NCBI GenBank assembly: GCA_028023455.1
Contig: JAQFVV010006309.1
Span: forward strand, 2,222,072 to 2,286,071
Direction of reading: 5' to 3'
DNA length: 64,000 bases
Source: Epiperipatus broadwayi
Taxonomy: Eukaryota > Onychophora > Udeonychophora > Euonychophora > Peripatidae
Shown here piece by piece: positions 35,712 to 46,689 of the stretch. How positions within the stretch are numbered: the stretch's first letter is position 1; every line of letters begins with the position of its first letter. The notes under the pieces are model-generated. The model was not told the origin of the DNA and did no database searches. It saw nothing but the letters and a program-made list of their open reading frames with translations. Position numbers and translations under genes: made by a program.

Positions 35712-37383
35712 TCAGTAATGGCTATTGACCTCTATTCCTTCACCAATATTTATATCAGAATTTACATTGTTGGAAACACACTCAATATCATTGGGGCAAA
35801 CCAACTCATCAACTTGTTGAACATAACTATTTACATAAAATGATACTTCAATAGGCTCAGAAGATTGTCTGAGACTCACACCAATGTCATCAACATCACA
35901 AAAATCATTATTAATATTTTTATTAATATTACTATCTACTATGTCTGCCCATGTCTTAACGTTATTAGTTCCACACAAATGATTACTTCTATCAAACTTA
36001 TTGCATTTTATACAATTCCCAGTGATGCACAGTGCAGCTGGATGACAAACTCTGTTGCATTTAAAGCATGGGGGGGTATTCCTTTCAATATAATAGAAAT
36101 TGGCATAAGGTCTTTGAACAACCTATGTTTTAATTGATCTTTCACAATACCTTTTTTCAGCTTAAGGACTACTTTCCATGAGTTTGTAGGAATTTGGAAA
36201 GAGATACCAGGGGTCATAATTGTTTAAACATCTGGGTTTTAAAGAACTCTACGTTAAAGTTAGGGGGGTGTGCAACACCCTACCAAATACTAAAGGATTG
36301 GGATCTTTTGATACATAATAAATCTTACCCTTATTAGACTCTCCACTAGATCTTTCTGTTCTTTATTAAAATATTAGATAGAAATAAAGCCTCTTGCTGG
36401 GAAGAACACAGAGTGCTTAATCGATTGTATTAAACCATTATTACTCAACAAGATTAGATATTCATTTAAATCAGGCTTCTCTATAATGTGCTCACCATTG
36501 TCGTCATTTGTTTGTATTATCAAACTAAAAATGAAAGTATTAGGGGACATGCAGTTAATAAAAAAAATTTCCAATACAAGTTTAACTTTATGAACGGTTT
36601 TGAGGCTTGTTGTGCCAATGGTTGCACATGCAATAATTTATCATTCAGTTCGGTGAATTGCGTTGGTTTGTTAATATTTTTGGCTGATTTATTTGATTCA
36701 ATTTTTTCATCTAATAACTTTGTGTTATTGCTAGCATCATACTGGTTATTAGGTTGATTTTCATTAATCAAAGTTTGAGGTTGAAAATTTTCATTGTGGT
36801 TATCAGTTTTTCTTTTTCTACACCTACATAGGACGTTCCAATCAGTGCCTTGGCAAGCTTCAACATTACCATTCAAATTCATAAGCTCTGAGAGACCAGC
36901 ACTCTCAACTGCAGATGAGGTAACATATCTTGCATTTTTAGGATTTATTTTCACATCTACACTATTTTGGGAAGTATTAAATTCAGGGTTACTAATTACT
37001 TTTCTTAATTTTAGCTTAATATTGTTAGCATTAGTAGAAAGCTGCTGAATGTTTGAGCCACCATTTTCTGACAAGCTAACATTGACTTTTTTGTTTGGGT
37101 GAGTATATACAGATTGAGCTCCCTCCTTATTATCTTTATCTTTTAACTCACTCACCTTATCCTCATGGGTCTTCTTGCTTTTTTCCCCATTGGCAAATTG
37201 TGCCGGGAAAATACAATATAAAATTTTGTTAGCTGCAGAAAATTCACAATCTAGTGTAACACTGAGCATGTGCTCTAGCAGTCTTTTACTGTGTCTCTCT
37301 ATATATATAGATGATATATATGCTTTATTTTTATTCCACACTAAAACACTATAATCTGATATTAAATAAAAAAAGCCAATCAT
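35712..37383 (-). pseudogene. LINE-B ORF1 remnant with CCHC zinc knuckle
   Basis: Frames at 37383-36520 (287 codons, Asn/Lys/Ser-rich, with a Cys/Arg patch near CRCRKRKT), 36574-36374, 36217-36008 and 35978-35712. At about 36066-36020 the minus strand encodes CFKCNRVCHPAALC, a clean CX2CX4HX4C zinc knuckle, followed by a second Cys/His cluster (CIKCNKFDRSNHLC) and TWADIV. This layout is typical of ORF1 proteins that bind LINE RNA. At least three frame changes. The first 60 codons may be 5' UTR read-through and not protein. Confidence 0.75.
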
Positions 37384-38045
37384 TAGTAAAGAATCACCAA
37401 TACTCCATTAATGATTTGCTTTTTAACAAAGTTTACAAATTGAATACCAGGCTTATGTTAATAAAATATATTAATTCCTGTCTAAAGAATATTAAATGGA
37501 AAACTGATGACTGGTATCAGAATTAGATATTGGAATATTTCTAAAATTGTTACAAAATGTTTGTTATACTTTTTCAACAAAGTACTTAAAATTTCTGATA
37601 CAAATGAAAATATTGAAATTTTCAATTCAACTTGCATATGTGAATTGTATTTATTAAAACTAAGTCTTCACCTTTAAAGAAAATAAAAGTTTTATGTCAA
37701 TAGGAAATACTAGAACATTAAACTATACTAACATATTGAATCAAAATATTTTCAAATTAAAAAAACAATTAAATGGCTTGATTGCTTGCTAAGTCATAAG
37801 AAATTCGATTACTCGAATTCTCAGAGCTGTGCTACCATTGAGTTCCAGAGTCTGCCATTTTGTTTAAACAGCACAGGCTATTTTCAAATTTATTAGCTGC
37901 ATCAAATAAATTCCTTTCTTAAGCTTCTACACAAGGAGTATTTTGCACAAGTTATTTTACATTTTGTCCTTTAAAAAAATAAATTTCACAAAATTTAATG
38001 GGATTTTATTTTCTAAATAAACATTTAAAGATCTACATTTGTCCA
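37384..38045. other. AT-rich stretch, no gene seen
   Basis: A complex island at 37810-37880 (CTCAGAGCTGTGCTACCATT) is unexplained. No frame of note. Confidence 0.4.
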
Positions 38046-38049
38046 ATAA

Positions 38050-38320
38050 CACATATGCATTATATAATCAAAGTACAATTTTATTCCATTAAAATAGATT
38101 TGAAGAAAGCTTTTGATCTTGTAAATTGCTTCTTAATAAAAGTAAGCTTCTATTACTGGTCTGTACTAGTTGTCTATTGCAGACTGATTCATAAGAGAAT
38201 ATAAATATATAAGTTGGAAGCAGCTTGTTGCATATAAAAATAACTATCAAATTTGATGAGGGCTTCATTATTGTTTTTGTTAAAGGCAAATATATAAATT
38301 TGAAAGAACTATTGTATCTA
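38050..38320 (+). pseudogene. Short LINE reverse-transcriptase scrap
   Basis: The plus strand reads FYSIKIDLKKAFDLVNCF, the RT motif A region of a non-LTR element (consensus DLKKAFD-VN). Downstream about 60 codons with stops remain before a family A repeat begins at 38323. Nothing upstream of motif A is recognisable. Confidence 0.6.
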
Positions 38321-38322
38321 AA

Positions 38323-38488
38323 CAAGGAAAAACTCTCCATACAGTAGTGCCACCCTGTGCCAACCAGAGTAATCAATGGATGCTCTGGTTGGCACAGGGT
38401 GGCACTATTGTATGGAGAGTTTTGCCTTGTTTAATAACAATTATGTGCTAGTATAAAGGATAGTGATCATGTGATGTTTAGTGGTTTA
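38323..38488. repeat. Hammerhead family A foldback, near-perfect palindrome
   Basis: Arms of about 48 bp (CTCTCCATACAGTAGTGCCA... and its complement) flank 13 bp at 38371-38383. They are followed by AACAATTATGTGCTAG and the family end block to 38488. The arms differ at only one or two positions, so the palindrome is recent or kept uniform by gene conversion. No hammerhead motif remains. Confidence 0.85.
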
Positions 38489-40138
38489 ACTATTGTATCT
38501 ATTATTAATTAAAATCAAACCTGGTAGAAACTTTTTATCACTGTATTTTTAATATTCTTATCTTTTGTTTTGGAATGCTATGAGTTGTATTCAATAGATT
38601 AGAAAAATACAGAAAATAAATTTAGAAGAAAAGTAGTCAAAAATGGCAGTAAAGTCAATGTAAATATAAGTTTATTCCATTATAAACAGTAGCAAAAAAA
38701 ATTATTTCAGATATAAAAAAATATGGACAACTTTGTACACTCACTTAAAAAGATAATTCAAATAAAAGTAATAATATGGAATCAAATGGTCATATGATAA
38801 TTAATGTTAAAAAAATACCACAATTTATTATAGGTAATAAAGATCAATTTAGTGTAATATTAGCACTTATAAAGTATTTGAAATTGTTAAAATATACTTT
38901 TATAAGCTGTATTGTTATATAAATCTATGTAATACTTAAATACAATTATAATATATATACTTAAGCTAGATATAATAAATCTACGTAATAAAAACTTTTT
39001 TTGTTGTTGTGAACAAAATCTTTTTATTAGATTAAAAAAAACAACAACAATTTCCTTGAGAATTGTACTTTGTAATTAAATGTTCATAAAAGGATCAAAT
39101 AATTACTCAGTAATTATATCTTATATGTAAGCTTAGAATATTTTTAAAAGATCATTTCTATTATTAATAATACAAGTCATATATACCTATATTTCATTTT
39201 ATATGTTATATATAATGTAGGGTACTACTTCTAAAAAAGAAATTGTTTCAATTTAATGTTAATATAAATGATTTTAATTAAATGCATATTGAAGAGAAAG
39301 AAAGTTTAATTGACAGGATTAAAATAACTATATAGATTTTTTTATTTTCTTTTGAAAGCAATTCTTTAAGGGGAAAGAGTTGGAATCACCATGAGATCTA
39401 ACTTGGTATCTTCTATTTTTGAAATTTTTAGCTAATGATTTTATAATTAATTCGCAGCCTAGTTTTTATTTTAATTGGTTTTTAAATTTATAGTACTTCG
39501 ATTTTAGAGTATGTTGTGAAAATTCTGAGTTCATTCTGTAAAGAATATGATTAAGTAATTAATATTTCAATAAATATTAATTACAATACTATTAATATAA
39601 GTTATATATAATGGATTTATTTATTTATTATAAATTTATTTATTTGTTTTTGATTTAATTTATGTATTAATTATTTTTATATAATAATTTATATATTAAT
39701 TACCATTTTAAGTATTTGATTCTATATTATAGCTTTTATTTGAACTACCTTTTAAAGTCAGTATAGAAAGTTAACGTTCATATTTTATTTTATTTTACAT
39801 TTGAAACAAAGATATATCTACATTGATTTTATTTTATTTTTTTAAAAAACAAAACATTGATTTTATTGTCATTTTCAATTACTTTTTCCTCAATTTATTT
39901 TAAATATTAAGTACATTTTCAACCAGTATTAGAAGAGTAATTCACAATTTATATTGTTATTCATGAAAGTAAATCAGTTGGAATAATTAAGAATTTGAGA
40001 TAGAAAATAAAAAGATTGATTTGGTACATTTATTATGTTGCAGATTACAGTATTTCATCATAATCGTATGACTAACTTGAACTCCGTAAAAAACTGAAAA
40101 AATGCCATTTAAAAATAATTTATAGTATTTTAATATTA
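38489..40138. other. AT-rich stretch, no gene seen
   Basis: Long runs of TATTA-like sequence (39550-39720). No recognisable feature. Confidence 0.5.
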
Positions 40139-40139
40139 A

Positions 40140-40254
40140 ACAAGGCAAAACTCTCCATACAGTAGTGCCACCCTGTGCCAACCAGAGTAATCAATGGATG
40201 CCAGTAATTATATGCTAGTATGAGATAGTGGTCATGTGATGTTTAGTGATTTTA
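40140..40254. repeat. Hammerhead family A, short foldback derivative
   Basis: CAAGGCAAAACTCTCC to CAATGGATGCC, then directly the opposite-orientation end block (AATTATATGCTAGTATGAGA, GGTCATGTGATGTTTAGTG). Same structure as 17588-17720 with a different deletion point. Confidence 0.75.
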
Positions 40255-40504
40255 ATAATATATTGGCAAAACGATATTGTGATTTGTTGAAAGAAATGAT
40301 ATTGAATCTAAAATTGCCATACCATCTTGTGTTTGATGAATAATAATAGACTTTTTAAAAAGTATTTTCTGGTTAAGTCAGATGTGAATTTAATGAGTGA
40401 AGTAATCTCATTTCTATTTTTAAAAATCATTTAAAAAATATTCTTAAAAGATGCCTGCATTATCAACTGCAAATTGGAAGGATGGGGATGAGCATAAAGT
40501 ATAT

Positions 40505-41242
40505 TACCATATTTCCCTAAAAATAAGACCTAACCAGAGAATAATACCTAGCATGATTGATCAGGATGCTGATAATATAAATTTTACTTGTCAATCTGAT
40601 GGATGGATTTCATTCATCTGTTGAAGCACATGATAAATGTATCAAATTATAAAGTAATGAATGGATAAATAAATATAAATGTGGATTTTTGTACTTGAAT
40701 AAATGTTACTCAGAATTATTTGGTAGGCAGACTCATAAATAATTGTTTTAATGAATAAGAAAATACAATTTTAGTGTTCACTTATCAATATCCATTCATT
40801 CAGTCTTATATAAGAATTCCTCTTTCATCTAATCTCCAATTGTATATATTGAATAAACCAATATTGATAATAAAAGGACTGAAACTTATTATTAACAGTG
40901 ATCATAGTTCACAAGTGAATCAAGTCAGCTTAAGGTTTCATATATATTTCATATTAAATATTACTAATTAACAGACCATAAATAACTTTTAATATTCTTG
41001 TATTGAACAAAAATGTTCTATGATAAGATTATAATCCTAACTTTTATATATTCAAGGAATAGTAAAAGTTATTTACATGCTGTTGAAATTTCTAATATTG
41101 ATTAAATGTAGATTTTTGTATTTGAATAAATGTATATTTTAGTACATCAAAAAATAGGACATTCCCTGAAAATAAGCCCTATACCATCTTTTAGAGCAAA
41201 AATCAATATAACACCTGCTCTTATTTTTGAGGAATCTTGGTA
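40505..41242. mobile_element. Mariner/Tc1-type MITE
   Basis: Terminal inverted repeats TACCATATTTCCCTAAAAAT (left) and the complement of TACCAAGATTCCTCAAAAAT (right), flanked by TA. The ends, with AAAATAAG(A/C)CC-like subterminal blocks, resemble a known class of non-autonomous DNA transposons of TA target preference. No transposase frame inside, about 738 bp. Confidence 0.65.
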
Positions 41243-41920
41243 TAAAGAGCTAAAATTAAACAAGTATTAAAATCTTCTAAAAAAAGAAAGATTAAGACAG
41301 TAGAGATTATGATATATGATCACAATATGTTAAATGAACAGACTAAATGTCTAGCATTGTGATGTATAAGAATGTATTTAAAATTCACAAATTGGTTTAT
41401 ATATCTTGAAACTTATCTTGAATATTTATTCTTTTTTCTCTTTTTTTTTTTACAATTAGAATGGCATAATCATTTACAAGTAGCACATAATTTTAATTCA
41501 TAAGCTTTTAAATCTATTAATATTATATTTCTCAGGAGAATTATATATAATATGTTTTACAAGTAAATTAACCTGGATTCAGTCTCTAAATGATCTTAAG
41601 TGTAATAAATGTAAATACTTTTGTAGAATTCCATAGGAAAATTTTCATTCCAATTTTTTTCAATTTGGAGAATATTTTCTTCTGTATATTACATATGAGA
41701 ATACAAATAGACATGTATTATAAATAATTATAAATTCAACAGGAATAAATTTACCAAGTGCTATAATATCATGAAAACTTTTGATGTAATCATGATAAAC
41801 AACAAATAGTTAATTTAATTTATCAATCTTGGAATTTTTAGTTCTTAAGCTAACCAGAGAAGTAATACAATTTTCTCCTTCTTTTTTGTTTTCTTATGTA
41901 TTGATTTCTATATTTCCATG
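41243..41920. other. AT-rich stretch, no gene seen
   Basis: Nothing recognisable. Confidence 0.5.
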
Positions 41921-41923
41921 TAC

Positions 41924-42164
41924 CATTTCCAACCTTCTTATACACTTCAACAATACTATATTTTATATCAAGACTTTATTCTTACTGTTTTGATTGCCCT
42001 TCAGTCATCATCAGAGCTCTAAAATATCCTTTACATATCCTAAATATGTAAAGGAGTATATTTTAAAGAGTTCTGATGATGACTGCATGACAGTCAAAAC
42101 TGTAAGAATAAAGTTTGGCTATAAAATATAGTATTGTTGAAGTGTATAAGAAGGTTGGAAATAG
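41924..42164. repeat. Palindromic repeat of about 240 bp with hammerhead-like cores
   Basis: Arms of about 115 bp meet at TTACATATCCTAAATATGTA (42031-42050). The plus strand has CTGATGA-T-GACTG-CATGA-CAGTC-AAAAC (42072-42100). The minus strand has CTGATGA-T-GACTG-AAGGG-CAATC-AAAAC (about 42016-41988). Both look like GAAAC after CpG decay. A convincing proximal stem I is missing. Confidence 0.75.
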
Positions 42165-43150
42165 TATGATATCTAGTTAACTAGATTACTGTTCATAATT
42201 CAAGGCAGCTATAAAAAAGAATGAATCACTTGAATAAAAACTGATGAATAGTTTAATATAAAAAAATAATGTTTTATGTATTGTAAACTTATGAGTGAAT
42301 ATGATTTACCTTCTTTACATGTAGCACATGTAATTTTTTTGTTCAGCTTCATCTTTACAATTAAAATAAACTTGGATTTTAAAAAAAAGTTATAATATTT
42401 AGTTTTCAATTTAAAAATATATTTTTATATAACTTTTTAGATGATTCAGAAACCATATTCCACAGTGATGTTTCTTGCAACAAATGTTTTTTAGCAAAAC
42501 AACAACTGAATTATGAATTAGTCTTCATTCTCTACACTTATAATATAACTAGAATCAATAAAAAATTATATTTGAATTGTTCACAGAAGACTTAAATGAA
42601 TATTGTGATAGAATATTTAATAAGCTTTTTTTATCATCATTCAATTTTTTTGCAGCTTGTACACAAATGAAAAGATAATATCATTCATAAATAATATGAA
42701 TAATATTATATTTTATCTCTGTAGCTTTTTTATTCATAAGTTTTGGCTCATTTCTAGATAATTTTTGATAAATATTTTCTAACTATTAATTTAATATTTT
42801 ATTCAAGATGGCTGAAACTTCTTCCATTATTTTTGCATTGTTTCTATTTAATTTTTACATAAAAATACCCATACACAATATATAATGTATTTTTCGTAGT
42901 GGTTTATTTAATATAAGCAATTTTGGCTGATTAGAAATCTTTTTGAGATCTAAAAAATAATTACAATTATCTATTTCATAAATATACTATAAATTGATCC
43001 AATATGCATAAATATAATTATGATTATTTATAAATATACCCAATACACATAACATTTTAAACACATTGTTATTTGAAAACTAAAAATTATTTAATGACTA
43101 CATATTTATATGTTGCTATATATGTATTGTTTATATAATAATTAAAAAAG
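42165..43150. other. AT-rich stretch, no gene seen
   Basis: Nothing recognisable. Confidence 0.5.
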
Positions 43151-43398
43151 CAAGTCATATATAACGTGACATTACTTTTAACAAGCTTGTAGTTACAAAA
43201 ATGCACACAGAGAACGTACCAATATCTCAATCAAGCTCTTAATTAATAAGTGCGGTATGAGAAAATATTTAAAATCTCTATCCAAAACACTCCTATCTCC
43301 AGACCAACTTGGTTTTGAGCTTATGGCTCATGTCAGTGAAGACCTAGAGTATTCGGACACTAGACCTAAAATGTCAACTCAAAAAACCAGCACTTATT
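43151..43398 (-). repeat. Hammerhead family B, copy 2
   Basis: Reverse-complement match to 21118-21367 along its whole length. Carries the better preserved family B hammerhead motif. Confidence 0.75.
43296..43342 (-). ncRNA. Hammerhead ribozyme-like motif, family B (core partly mutated)
   Basis: Minus strand: TCTTCA (stem I), CTGACAT (core, changed), stem II GAGC-CATAA-GCTC (4 perfect pairs), AAAA for GAAA (consistent with CpG loss in CTCGAAA), stem III ACCAAGTTGGT, C, predicted cut between 43302 and 43301, TGGAGA (stem I). Stem I forms 6 pairs. Relative to the 21174 copy, a C-G pair became T-A, a compensated change. Confidence 0.55.
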
Positions 43399-43579
43399 TC
43401 ATACGTATATTTAAGTAGAAACTCTGAAATTTTCGGACATGAAAATGTCTTTATGTATTTATATATTAAATATTTTTAGTTTTAATTGATGGAATGTGTT
43501 AAAACTATATCAACTTTATTTTGCTTCAAGGTACCCTTGCAGACATGAGATGTAATAACTCATGTTTTGTGGATAGGCT

Positions 43580-43715
43580 TTGATTACAATGTAATATATA
43601 TATATTGTTCATTGTACTGCAAATGCATAGTATTTTTCAACATGTACCCACCCATATATATATATATATATTTATAATGCATTTTGTTACTTTTTATGTG
43701 TATAGTATGCATACA
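43580..43715 (-). repeat. Dispersed AT-rich repeat, copy related to 50033-50262
   Basis: The minus strand has GCATACTATACACATAAAAA, CATGTTGAAAAATACT and AACAATATATAT in the same order as the tandem duplicate at 50033-50262. Confidence 0.5.
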
Positions 43716-44480
43716 TAAATTAAGATTTTAATATAAAATTTAAAAAATATAGGTATTAATAATATATTGAGGGAACACACACATATATATATACTATGTA
43801 TCCATTTATTCACAATCACTCAAAAAAACAGTAGCATGATTAATTTTTTAAATAAAATAAATAGAACAGTCTCAGACATTGTAATTAAATATCTGGATGA
43901 TATTCTTTTTCTTTAATAATTTTTTTGCTCTGAAATCATTTATAGCAGTTTTGTTAGCAGTAGCCAATAAATTTTCTAGTTTTGAAATTTTTAATCTTGT
44001 ATCTCTTTCAAAATTTATATAGTCATCCTTACTTGCCACTATCCATTTCATATTCTTGGTTAAACACTTCCAACTTTGTGCTTTCTGATGCAATACAAGA
44101 GTATTTTAGAATTTTTATTAAACATCTACAATTTTTAGTTTTATGTTTAGAAAACATTTTATTATACAAATACTATACCATATCAAAGTAAAGGATAAAT
44201 TCTTTCTAACTTAAGCTGAAGAAATATTACTAATAAGCATGAATCTACACAGTCATCTGAGATGGGAATTTTTAATAAATGTTATTGATATAGTGCTTCA
44301 AGATAGAGAATGTCATTACTAAATATTATCACATATAATATTCCAAGATAGAAAAATGATTGCTATCATACTGTAGAATTTATTAAATTTATAAAATTTA
44401 ATGTATTTATTTAAATTTTTTTTAATAGTATATAAATAAAGTAATATATATTGATACAGTTATATGCAGTGGTTTCACTG
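43716..44480. other. AT-rich stretch; one odd minus-strand frame
   Basis: 43872-44093 (minus) encodes a Lys-rich, coiled-coil-like peptide (SKDDYINFERDTRLKISKLE). It may be chance or a transposon scrap. No neighbouring exon is recognised. Confidence 0.2.
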
Positions 44481-44494
44481 TGTATTTATGGATA

Positions 44495-44610
44495 TTAAAT
44501 TAAACTATGTTTACATAGTAGACTATTACATTGCAATTGTTTATTTGTTCTGAAGAAGACTGCTAATCATTCGAAACTGTTATATTAAACAATGCATTGT
44601 GAATAGTACA
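44495..44610 (+). repeat. Repeat fragment with an isolated hammerhead-like core
   Basis: CTGAAGA-A-GACTG-CTAAT-CATTC-GAAAC (44552-44579) has the CUGANGA and GAAA cores and a stem II with one mismatch. Flanking ATTGTTTA/TAAACAAT segments pair at a distance, but a proximal stem I and clear cleavage site are not seen. Spacing matches the 41924-42164 motif. Confidence 0.4.
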
Positions 44611-45826
44611 TTATAAAATGTGTGTGTTTTTTGTAAAGATTTGATTTTAATATTGTTAGTATAAATAAATATTTCAAATATTTAATTAAACTGTCAAATT
44701 TTGATCTAATAATAATACTTTTAAAACAATAATAACAATTATGTTTTTTTATTAAAATCTTGGTCTATTTACCAGACATATTTTAAGAATTAAATTGAAA
44801 GTGTTAAATCAAGTTAATGATAGACATGATGTAATATAACTTCATATGATGCAATCTTTATGTAACAATTTATATTTCTGGAACCATTTAATACATCATA
44901 GTCACCATGAATTTTTATGGTAGCAATTGTTTGACTGAAAGCATCACCAGGAATGATCATCATATGTTGAAATATTAATATTCTATGATAGCTGTCACCA
45001 TTTTTATCAACTACTGGATTTGATTAGTTTGGTATACCATTTTTATATATTATAGTATATTAAAATATATTAGATTGAGAATAGCATCTTTAAAATAAAA
45101 TTAGATTTAATATTTTTGCTTTACTTGCTTGCATAAAATGCCTTAATTGTTTATAACAGTGCATCATATTTTGAAATAAATAATGGATTTTTATCACATA
45201 GTTTTATATATCACATTCTCTGCATGTTAGAGATGATTTACTTTGATCTTGAAATCCCTTACTAATTGTACAAATGTTGTTATCATTATTTTCTCAGTAC
45301 ATTGCTGACTTATGACAGAGTTTGGCACCTTTGCTATTATGTACAGGTTTTTTTATTACAATATTCAAATTATATGCCGTGTATGGGACAGTGCAGTACT
45401 TACATGATGGTCTAGAGAATAAAGAATTTGTATATTGAAGTCATGTGATTTTCTGAGTAAATACCCATTTGATTTGTTATAAAATTCCATTGACTCATTG
45501 TAAATTGAAAGATTTCGCGAGTATTAATGTGTAATAAGAAATGTGGACTTAATCAGTGAAGTATTGAATAGCTTCACACTCGCAGATCTAACCGCTTCAG
45601 CTTCACCTATTTAAATAGAAAGTAGGTTGAAGTAAAGAAGGATCCCCTCTTTTCTTCCATAGCATAAGCTTGTGGTTAAAACACCTGTAGAGGGTCCCTA
45701 CTATCGTATTTTATATGCATATTATCGAGGTTATAGCCTCAGTAAATATTACTTAAATATTATACCTTATTATTTTATGGTATAATTTTGAACTGAATTT
45801 CTAATCATAATTCCTTATTACCTAAT
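44611..45826. other. AT-rich stretch, no gene seen
   Basis: 45530-45720 is less AT-rich, with an imperfect stem (CTTCACCTATTT against AAGTAGGTTGAAG). No gene or known RNA is recognised. Confidence 0.4.
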
Positions 45827-45828
45827 TG

Positions 45829-45970
45829 TTAAACATCATGTGATCACCATTCTTTATGCATTCACAAGCTGATAACATAGAAATATTTTATGCACAAACT
45901 TTCTAGCATCCATTTATTACTCTGGCTTGTATTGAGTGGCACTATTAATGGAGAGTTTTGCCTCTATGTT
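45829..45970 (+). repeat. Hammerhead family A, partial copy
   Basis: Inverted end block AACATCATGTGATCACCATT, then TTTTATGCACAAACTTTCT, CATCCATTTATTACTCTGGC and GGAGAGTTTTGCC in plus orientation. The ribozyme region is absent. Confidence 0.7.
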
Positions 45971-46689
45971 ACCTAATTGCTACAATCTATCTTCAGAATA
46001 TGGACATAACAAAAAACACAAAAACATTATGTTTATTATTAGTATTGTAATATTTTAGTTAGAAAAATATTGTTAATCAATTTCTAACAGGGAGATTTCA
46101 CACAATCAGATTTACTCCTCAAGCTTTGTTGTGTCTTCATAAAACCATATCCAGAATATATATGAAAATATATATTGATGTTTAAAAACCTTTATATTGC
46201 TTTTATTCTTCTATTAATTTATTTTTAATTTTAAATACTTTTTTTTTGCATCACATAAAGAAAATATTACAATATTAGTCTTGAAATTGGTTGCATAATA
46301 TGATTTTTCTTGCAGTATAATAATAATTCTAATTTGAAAATGATTATAAAACTGTGTACATAAAGTATTCAGTTGGATGAACTTGAAACTAATATTTAGT
46401 TATGGGAATAATAAAATATAACAAAATGGCTTATTTTTTAGGATTTCATAGGCATTGGAAATGATGAACTGTGACTCATATATTTTGAGTTCCAGAATCC
46501 ATCATTCTATTACTGCTCTACACCATGCAGGGTAGTTATGAGAAATGAAGATTAATAATTTGATATACGTAATTTATTCTATATTAATTTCAAAAACAAA
46601 AACATTTAGAATGGTAACCATTTAGTCCATTTATTTTATTACAAATTGAATTATTGACTTTAATGTAGATGATAAAAGAAAGCACTGAA
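45971..46689. other. AT-rich stretch, no gene seen
   Basis: A complex island at 46440-46550 is unexplained. Otherwise nothing. Confidence 0.4.

Larger units (their letters stand above)
30165..37383 (-). mobile_element. LINE-B, minus-strand non-LTR retrotransposon split by a gypsy fragment
   Basis: Read on the minus strand: ORF1 (37383 to about 35712), start of the endonuclease (35517 to about 35280), a Ty3/gypsy-like fragment (about 35275-33245), end of the endonuclease (about 33110-32940), linker and reverse transcriptase (32834-31068), zinc-finger-like C-terminus (30934-30503), 3' UTR and an A run (T run near 30163-30170). Same architecture as LINE-A but a different sequence. No target-site duplication was found by eye. 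Multiple stops and frameshifts. Confidence 0.85.

Noticed and set aside
45590-45660. Imperfect hairpin as a small RNA gene
   Set aside because: Short, interrupted pairing and no box motifs of a known RNA class.
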